From Bryobacterales bacterium (GTDB lineage Bacteria; Cyanobacteriota; Vampirovibrionia; Obscuribacterales; Obscuribacteraceae): a stretch of 11,147 nt of DNA. The stretch is from assembly GCA_903970295.1 (NCBI GenBank), contig CAJCHQ010000996.1:1-11147 (forward strand), given 5' to 3'. Shown here piece by piece: positions 6,940 through 11,147 of this stretch (positions are counted from its first letter, which is position 1; each line of letters begins with the position of its first letter). The position numbers were made by a program, and so were the translations under genes. Under the pieces are notes generated by a model. That model saw only the letters and a program-made list of their open reading frames with translations. It was not told the DNA's origin and did not search any database.

Positions 6940-7629
6940 ATGTCAAAAATACTCGTAATCGAAGATGATTTGGAGTTGCTGAAGAATTTAACTGCCTGGT
7001 TGAAGCTTGAGCATCATGTAGTCGAACAGGCAGCGCGGGGCTTAGACGCTCTAGAGAAACTCAAGTTTTTTGAGTACGATCTGGTAATTCTGGATTGGAC
7101 CTTGCCAGAGATGGATGGTATCGACATCCTCAGACGTTTTCGAGACAGTGGTTCAAAAACTCCTGTGTTGATGCTCACAGGCAAAACGGGCATTGTCGAT
7201 ATCGAGGACGGTCTTGGCAGTGGTGCCGATGACTATCTGACGAAACCGTTCAACATGCGTGAGTTATCGGCGCGCGTCAGGGCATTGCTGAGACGTTTCA
7301 ACAAAACCTACGAGCTGGTTTTGGAAGTCGGAGACATAGCTCTCGAGCCATCTAAGCATCAAGTTTTCAAAGAAGGTAAAGAGATCAAACTTCAACCCAA
7401 GGAATTTGCTTTACTTGAATTTCTGATGCGCAACCGGAATGAGCCATTCAGCATCGAAACTCTGTTGAATAGAATTTGGGACTCTGACACTATGGCTTCA
7501 CCTGACACGGTGAGAGTCTGCATTACCCGTTTGCGCAACAAAATCGATACTCCCGGTCAACCTTCGATCATTCAGACTGTGCACAGAATGGGCTACAAGA
7601 TCGGCAACCCCGAGCAAAAGCAAGAGTAG
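6940..7629 (+). CDS. OmpR/PhoB-family response regulator transcription factor
   Basis: From ATG 6940 the product is 229 residues, the normal size for this family. Residues 1-120 are a receiver domain: acidic pair Asp9/Asp10 after ILVIE, phospho-acceptor Asp52 in VILDWTLPEMDG, Thr80 in LMLTG, and Lys102 in YLTKPF. Residues about 126-224 are a winged-helix DNA-binding domain, with KEFALLEFLMRN, VRVCITRLRNKID and TVHRMGYKI. All phosphotransfer residues are present, so it should take phosphate from a histidine kinase and bind direct-repeat DNA as a dimer. The start is a choice: 6940 fits the canonical MSKILVIEDD start but has no clear ribosome binding site; in-frame ATG 6916 (eight residues more) follows a GGTGG-like site; still earlier starts back to 6823 add unlikely sequence. 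Two sensor kinases follow directly, the first after 73 nt. Confidence 0.95.
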   Translation: MSKILVIEDDLELLKNLTAWLKLEHHVVEQAARGLDALEKLKFFEYDLVILDWTLPEMDGIDILRRFRDSGSKTPVLMLTGKTGIVDIEDGLGSGADDYLTKPFNMRELSARVRALLRRFNKTYELVLEVGDIALEPSKHQVFKEGKEIKLQPKEFALLEFLMRNRNEPFSIETLLNRIWDSDTMASPDTVRVCITRLRNKIDTPGQPSIIQTVHRMGYKIGNPEQKQE

Positions 7630-7702
7630 TTCTTGCCTAAGTACGGTTTGCGCGATATTCTCCAGACAGAATCTGCCCGCTAGAGCATCGGAGCACTCCA
7701 GG

Positions 7703-9523
7703 GTGAAGCTGCGAGTATGGCAACAGTTGATGATTATGGTCTCTGTGCCTGTTGCTTTTCAGATTGCTGAACTGGTGGCACTGGGTGATTTGCTGGTTCA
7801 CACCGAAGACGTGTCATCAACTTTCGTCCGTTCCAAGAGTTTGCTTTTACGTTATCAGATGGCCGTCAATTCGATTGACTCTGCTTTGCTGAAAATTTTG
7901 TCAATCGTTATACCGTCTGCCCCGGCGCTTGATTTGAGAAGCCTGGCAGAGGGACTCAGTCGAAGTCAATCGGAGATTATTTCGGTAGCAGATCTGCGCT
8001 CTGAGGTTGCGTATGCGATTGCCAAGGCTGATGCCGTATTCGCGGATGTTCTGGAGCTTGCTAGAAAAGCAGAGTTCGTTAGCCGAAATCCGTCAATTCC
8101 AGTGAGGCAACGTCTAGTCGCTATAGGTCCTGAATTGCTCACCGCTGTGCCGGCAGTGACATCTCTCTCCAAGCGCATGATTGACGCAGATGCTCATTTG
8201 ACAGTTACCGCTCAAGAAGAAATAAACAAGTGGCGGCTGATTATCATCACAGTCACAGTTAGCTGTGTGGTGGCCAGTTCAGTGACCTCCATCCTGATGG
8301 CGGCCGCATTCATTACTAATATTCTTTCACGTCTTCGGGTCATTGAAGACAACGCCGCCGACATTGCCATGCGGAAGCCGCTTAGACCTCCTCTCCCGGG
8401 GGACGATGAGTTAGCCGATTTAGATCAGGCTCTGCATGAAACGGGCGCTCAAATTTTTGAAAGACATACCAAAGAGCTGGCTATTCTAAACAAAGCTGTT
8501 GATGTGTTGTGCTCTATTGATAAACAACTGCGTTTCAAGGCGGTGGGAGCTTCGGCAATCTCAGCCTGGCATTTTGCGCCTGATGATCTACTGGGACGCT
8601 CGCTGCTCACACTCTTGCCGGCAGAAGATGCGGCAAAAGTATCGCCGTTGCTCAGTCAGCTCAAGCGTGGTACTGAAACTGAGTTTGAAACGGTGGTTCA
8701 ATGTGGTGACGGTCAAAATAAAGAGTTCTTATGGAGGATCAGCAAAACAGAGAATGGTGCATTCTACTGTATCGCCCGAGACATCACTGAACGTCTTGCC
8801 GTTGCCCGCGCTAAGCAACGGCTCTTGGCCGTAGCCAGTCATGATGTGAGGACTCCGCTTTCCGCTATATCCAGTTCTTTTGCTTTGCTGCAGGCTGGTG
8901 CCTACGGTCAATTAAACCCCGTCACAGCGGAAACCATTAAAGGCGCAGAAACAAATTTGGAGCGACTGATGGATTTGATTCGTGATCTTCTCGAACTCGA
9001 GAAGCTCGAATCAGGCAAGTTCGTTTTACAGCTTGGTTGTGTTAGTGCTCTAGATGTATGCGATCTGGCTGTACAATCGTCGGCTGCGGTGGCTAAAAAT
9101 GCCAATATCAAGATCGTGTTTTTCAATAGCGATGCCAGCGTACTAGCTGACGAACGCCGTTTGGTGCAGATTCTCATCAATCTAATCGGGCAGGCGATTA
9201 AAATCTCGCGCACTCCAGGAGAAGTCACCGTTTCCATAAGGGCGCGAGAGAGCAGTGTTGAGTTCAGCATCACCGCTAGTGGTGCGAGCTTTGCAGTTGA
9301 CGATCCAGACTTGATCTTTGAGAAATTCTATCAAACTAAAACACCGGCGACAGAAACTTCTCCAAAGAGCAACAACTTAGGATTGGTGATTGCCAAAACC
9401 CTGGTGCAAGCGCACGACGGAGAGATTGGTGCGGAAATTACGGGTGCTGGAGACTGCCGCTTTTGGTTTACGGTTCCAACTTTTGAAGCCCCTGATGAAT
9501 TAGAAATTGAGGCAAGAAATTGA
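7703..9523 (+). CDS. Membrane sensor histidine kinase HK1 with degenerate ATP-binding domain
   Basis: GTG 7703 with GGAG 9 nt upstream gives 606 residues. Order: TM1 about 12-31; a helical extracytoplasmic sensor about 32-177 (four-helix-bundle-like); TM2 about 178-205; HAMP-like linker about 206-255 with GDDELADLDQAL; PAS about 261-366 ending ARDITER; HisKA about 368-440 with His380 in ASHDVRTPL; and a HATPase_c domain about 470-592. The dimerisation/phospho-acceptor domain looks normal, but the ATP-binding domain has lost key residues. The N box reads NLIGQAIK, with Gln497 where Asn binds magnesium. The G1 box reads ASGAS (525-529), with Ala525 in place of the adenine-contacting Asp and Ser529 in place of Gly. 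The G2 box reads SNNLGL (556-561), lacking the first two glycines. The frame is intact, so this is divergence, not a pseudogene. It probably cannot autophosphorylate alone, but could receive phosphate from a partner and relay it to the regulator just upstream. Confidence 0.93.
   Translation: MKLRVWQQLMIMVSVPVAFQIAELVALGDLLVHTEDVSSTFVRSKSLLLRYQMAVNSIDSALLKILSIVIPSAPALDLRSLAEGLSRSQSEIISVADLRSEVAYAIAKADAVFADVLELARKAEFVSRNPSIPVRQRLVAIGPELLTAVPAVTSLSKRMIDADAHLTVTAQEEINKWRLIIITVTVSCVVASSVTSILMAAAFITNILSRLRVIEDNAADIAMRKPLRPPLPGDDELADLDQALHETGAQIFERHTKELAILNKAVDVLCSIDKQLRFKAVGASAISAWHFAPDDLLGRSLLTLLPAEDAAKVSPLLSQLKRGTETEFETVVQCGDGQNKEFLWRISKTENGAFYCIARDITERLAVARAKQRLLAVASHDVRTPLSAISSSFALLQAGAYGQLNPVTAETIKGAETNLERLMDLIRDLLELEKLESGKFVLQLGCVSALDVCDLAVQSSAAVAKNANIKIVFFNSDASVLADERRLVQILINLIGQAIKISRTPGEVTVSIRARESSVEFSITASGASFAVDDPDLIFEKFYQTKTPATETSPKSNNLGLVIAKTLVQAHDGEIGAEITGAGDCRFWFTVPTFEAPDELEIEARN
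9509..9512 (+). promoter_or_regulatory. Ribosome binding site (GAGG) for HK2, inside the end of HK1
   Basis: GAGG lies 7 nt before the TTG at 9520. No ATG or GTG fits the N-terminal membrane helix as well, so this site decides the TTG start and points to translational coupling with HK1. Confidence 0.65.
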
Positions 9524-11147
9524 CTTTCACTAAGCGAGTCTTTTTAGTCATTTGTTTGCCACTGGCTTTTGAATTGGTTTTGTCCTGCGCCTTGATCGTT
9601 TTTACATGTACAACCCACGATCAGCTTTCTAGAATAACTTCATCTGAAGCCGTGATTAAGCATTGCACCGATGTTCTAGGAGTGCTAACCGAGAAAGCCA
9701 CCCTGATTGTCAGCGCCAGTGCCACAGGTGCCGATCTGGTCGCCCGACCTGAACATCTAGATTTGAACGAATCGCAAAAAGATAGCCTCAGGCAATTGGA
9801 ACAAGCAGTTGCCTCAGATTCTGAGTTGTCCACGATCGGCCCCAAGTTACATAATGAAGCGCAAGCTTTAATCGATTTATTCGTTCACTACGCAAATCTA
9901 CTGCGCAGGCAGCCCTCCCGGAACTCCGCAGATAAGCAGGCGCGCTGGAAAACTCTTGATTCAGCCGAAAATGAATTAATTCCGCTCAGTCGCACGCTCG
10001 TGCAAACATTGTCTGAAATAACCAATATCGAGTCTTCCAGGCGAGACGTACAGCTAGAAAGTGAATCTCAATATCGTGCGACTTTCAATTTCATTCTTTT
10101 GGTCACTGCTCTTGTGGGAATAGCCGCTTCTGCGCTTGTTGCTCTCTGGTGTGTGAAGGAACTGCGGTTGCGTATGGAGGTATTAATGATCAATGCTTCC
10201 AAAATGGCTAATAGAGAGGACTTGCTGCCTTCTTTGCCAGGAAACAACGAACTCAGTCAGCTAGACGCTGTTTTTCACAGCGTCGATCAGGCAATTGAAG
10301 ATTCGCTTGCGCGCGAGCGCGCCGTTTTTGAGTATGCAGCAGATCTGGTCTGCTCGATCGATCGTTCTGGTATTTTTCAATATGCAAATCCCTCTGCTAC
10401 CAGATTGTTGGGCTATTCACCCAGAGAACTATCAGGCCGGTCTTTTCTCGACGTCGTGGCGCCGGCAGATTGTGCCCGCGCCGACCATGAATTCGATGCC
10501 GCCAGCAAAACTCACGAGCCCAGATCGTTCGAACTCAGACTATTAACGGCCGATCGGCGCGAGATTGACTCAGATTGGTCTGTTTTGTGGTCTGCTGTCG
10601 ACGGCAGTCTTTTTTGTGTGGTCAGCGATATCACCGAGCGAAAGAACGTAGAACGTCTGAAAGAGGACTTTGTATCCATGATCAGGCAAGATATAAGAAG
10701 TCCCCTGGCGGCCATCGATGAGGCAATAGAGTCAGTGTTAGCCGGCCATACCGGAGAAGTTTCGGCCGATGCCGGCGCTGAATTGGCGACTTGCAAACGC
10801 ACAGCTGATCGTTTGATCCAGATGATTAGTGATTTGCTGCGGTTCGAAAGCACGCATTCAAAGACGATGGATTTTAAACTCGCTCCGACTTTTATCGCCC
10901 CGATTATTCAGGGAGCGTTAGGTGAAGTGCAAACATTGGCAAATAATGCTGGTGTCAAACTCAGGTTCTCTGAAAAGCCGTGCAGAGCCATTGCTGACGA
11001 AAGTCGATTGATGCAGTTACTGATCAATTTGTTGTCTAACGCGATTCGCTATTCCCCCCAGGGCGGTACAGTGTCCGTCTTGCTTCGGGAAACAAAAGGC
11101 GTGCTCGAAATTGCCATTTGTGATCAGGGTCCGGGCGTTCCCGATGA
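9520..11147 (+). CDS. Membrane sensor histidine kinase HK2 lacking the phospho-acceptor His (3' end outside window)
   Basis: The frame opens at TTG 9520, sharing four bases with the end of HK1, and stays open for 542 codons to the window edge. Order: TM1 about 7-30; helical extracytoplasmic region about 31-188; TM2 about 190-211; HAMP-like linker about 212-262 with PGNNELSQLDAVF; PAS about 265-373 ending SDITER; HisKA about 375-448; HATPase_c from about 465. Order and motifs parallel HK1 (VCSID, LSGRS, DITER), so the two are paralogues. The H box reads FVSMIRQDIRSPL, with Gln390 (codon CAA, 10687-10689) where the phosphorylated His belongs. By contrast the N box, LINLLSNAIRYS with Asn507, and the G1 box, DQGPGVP with Asp535, are textbook. 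The G2 box and lid lie beyond the window. It should bind ATP but cannot phosphorylate itself at the usual site; it may act on HK1 in trans. Confidence 0.93.
   Translation, partial: MTFTKRVFLVICLPLAFELVLSCALIVFTCTTHDQLSRITSSEAVIKHCTDVLGVLTEKATLIVSASATGADLVARPEHLDLNESQKDSLRQLEQAVASDSELSTIGPKLHNEAQALIDLFVHYANLLRRQPSRNSADKQARWKTLDSAENELIPLSRTLVQTLSEITNIESSRRDVQLESESQYRATFNFILLVTALVGIAASALVALWCVKELRLRMEVLMINASKMANREDLLPSLPGNNELSQLDAVFHSVDQAIEDSLARERAVFEYAADLVCSIDRSGIFQYANPSATRLLGYSPRELSGRSFLDVVAPADCARADHEFDAASKTHEPRSFELRLLTADRREIDSDWSVLWSAVDGSLFCVVSDITERKNVERLKEDFVSMIRQDIRSPLAAIDEAIESVLAGHTGEVSADAGAELATCKRTADRLIQMISDLLRFESTHSKTMDFKLAPTFIAPIIQGALGEVQTLANNAGVKLRFSEKPCRAIADESRLMQLLINLLSNAIRYSPQGGTVSVLLRETKGVLEIAICDQGPGVPD

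Noticed and set aside
7703..9523. HK1 as a decaying pseudogene
   Set aside because: The 606-codon frame has no stop or frameshift, and the sensor, HAMP, PAS and H-box regions are well kept; changes are confined to ATP-contact residues.

Overview
The window looks like chromosomal DNA of a diderm bacterium. Genes are densely packed, signal peptides are of the Sec type, two sensor kinases span the inner membrane, and GTG and TTG starts occur beside ATG. The style of the proteins (an unusual pair of VirB6/TrbL-like membrane proteins, and HAMP-PAS histidine kinases with an OmpR-type regulator) reminds me of the non-photosynthetic cyanobacterial relatives (Melainabacteria/Vampirovibrionia, Obscuribacterales). 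That is an impression only. There is no rRNA, tRNA, insertion sequence or CRISPR array.

Layout. Positions 1-5967 hold a leftward unit read from the minus strand: a 69-residue hypothetical protein (5967-5758), a 542-residue polytopic membrane protein (5566-3938), and a very large secreted/membrane protein that starts at 3894 and runs off the left edge after 1298 codons without a stop. The two membrane proteins are paralogues in their membrane cores and resemble the VirB6/TrbL inner-membrane subunits of type IV secretion systems. The large one continues into a Gly/Gln/His-rich linker, a roughly 400-residue region with recurring D-x-x-G-N/H-L/V motifs (RHS/YD-like), and a C-terminal array of 44-residue repeats.

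Positions 5968-6339 are a divergent intergenic region. It carries two copies of the same arrangement, one facing each way: TTGGTAAT repeated at an 11-bp spacing, the geometry expected for an OmpR/PhoB-family regulator.

Positions 6340-11147 are read rightward: a small exported protein of unknown function (6340-6789), an OmpR-family response regulator (6940-7629), a membrane sensor histidine kinase (HK1, 7703-9523), and a second, paralogous sensor kinase (HK2) that starts on a TTG overlapping the HK1 stop codon and runs off the right edge.

The most notable observation is that the two kinases have lost opposite halves of the catalytic machinery. HK1 keeps the phospho-accepting His380 but has lost the N-box Asn, the G1-box Asp and the G2 glycines of its ATP-binding domain. 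HK2 keeps an intact N box and G1 box, but its H-box histidine is Gln390. They read as a split kinase in which HK2 would bind ATP and phosphorylate HK1 in a heterodimer, with HK1 passing phosphate to Asp52 of the regulator. A plausible but unproven reading of the whole window is that this two-component system controls the divergent secretion-like operon through the 11-bp-spaced repeats.
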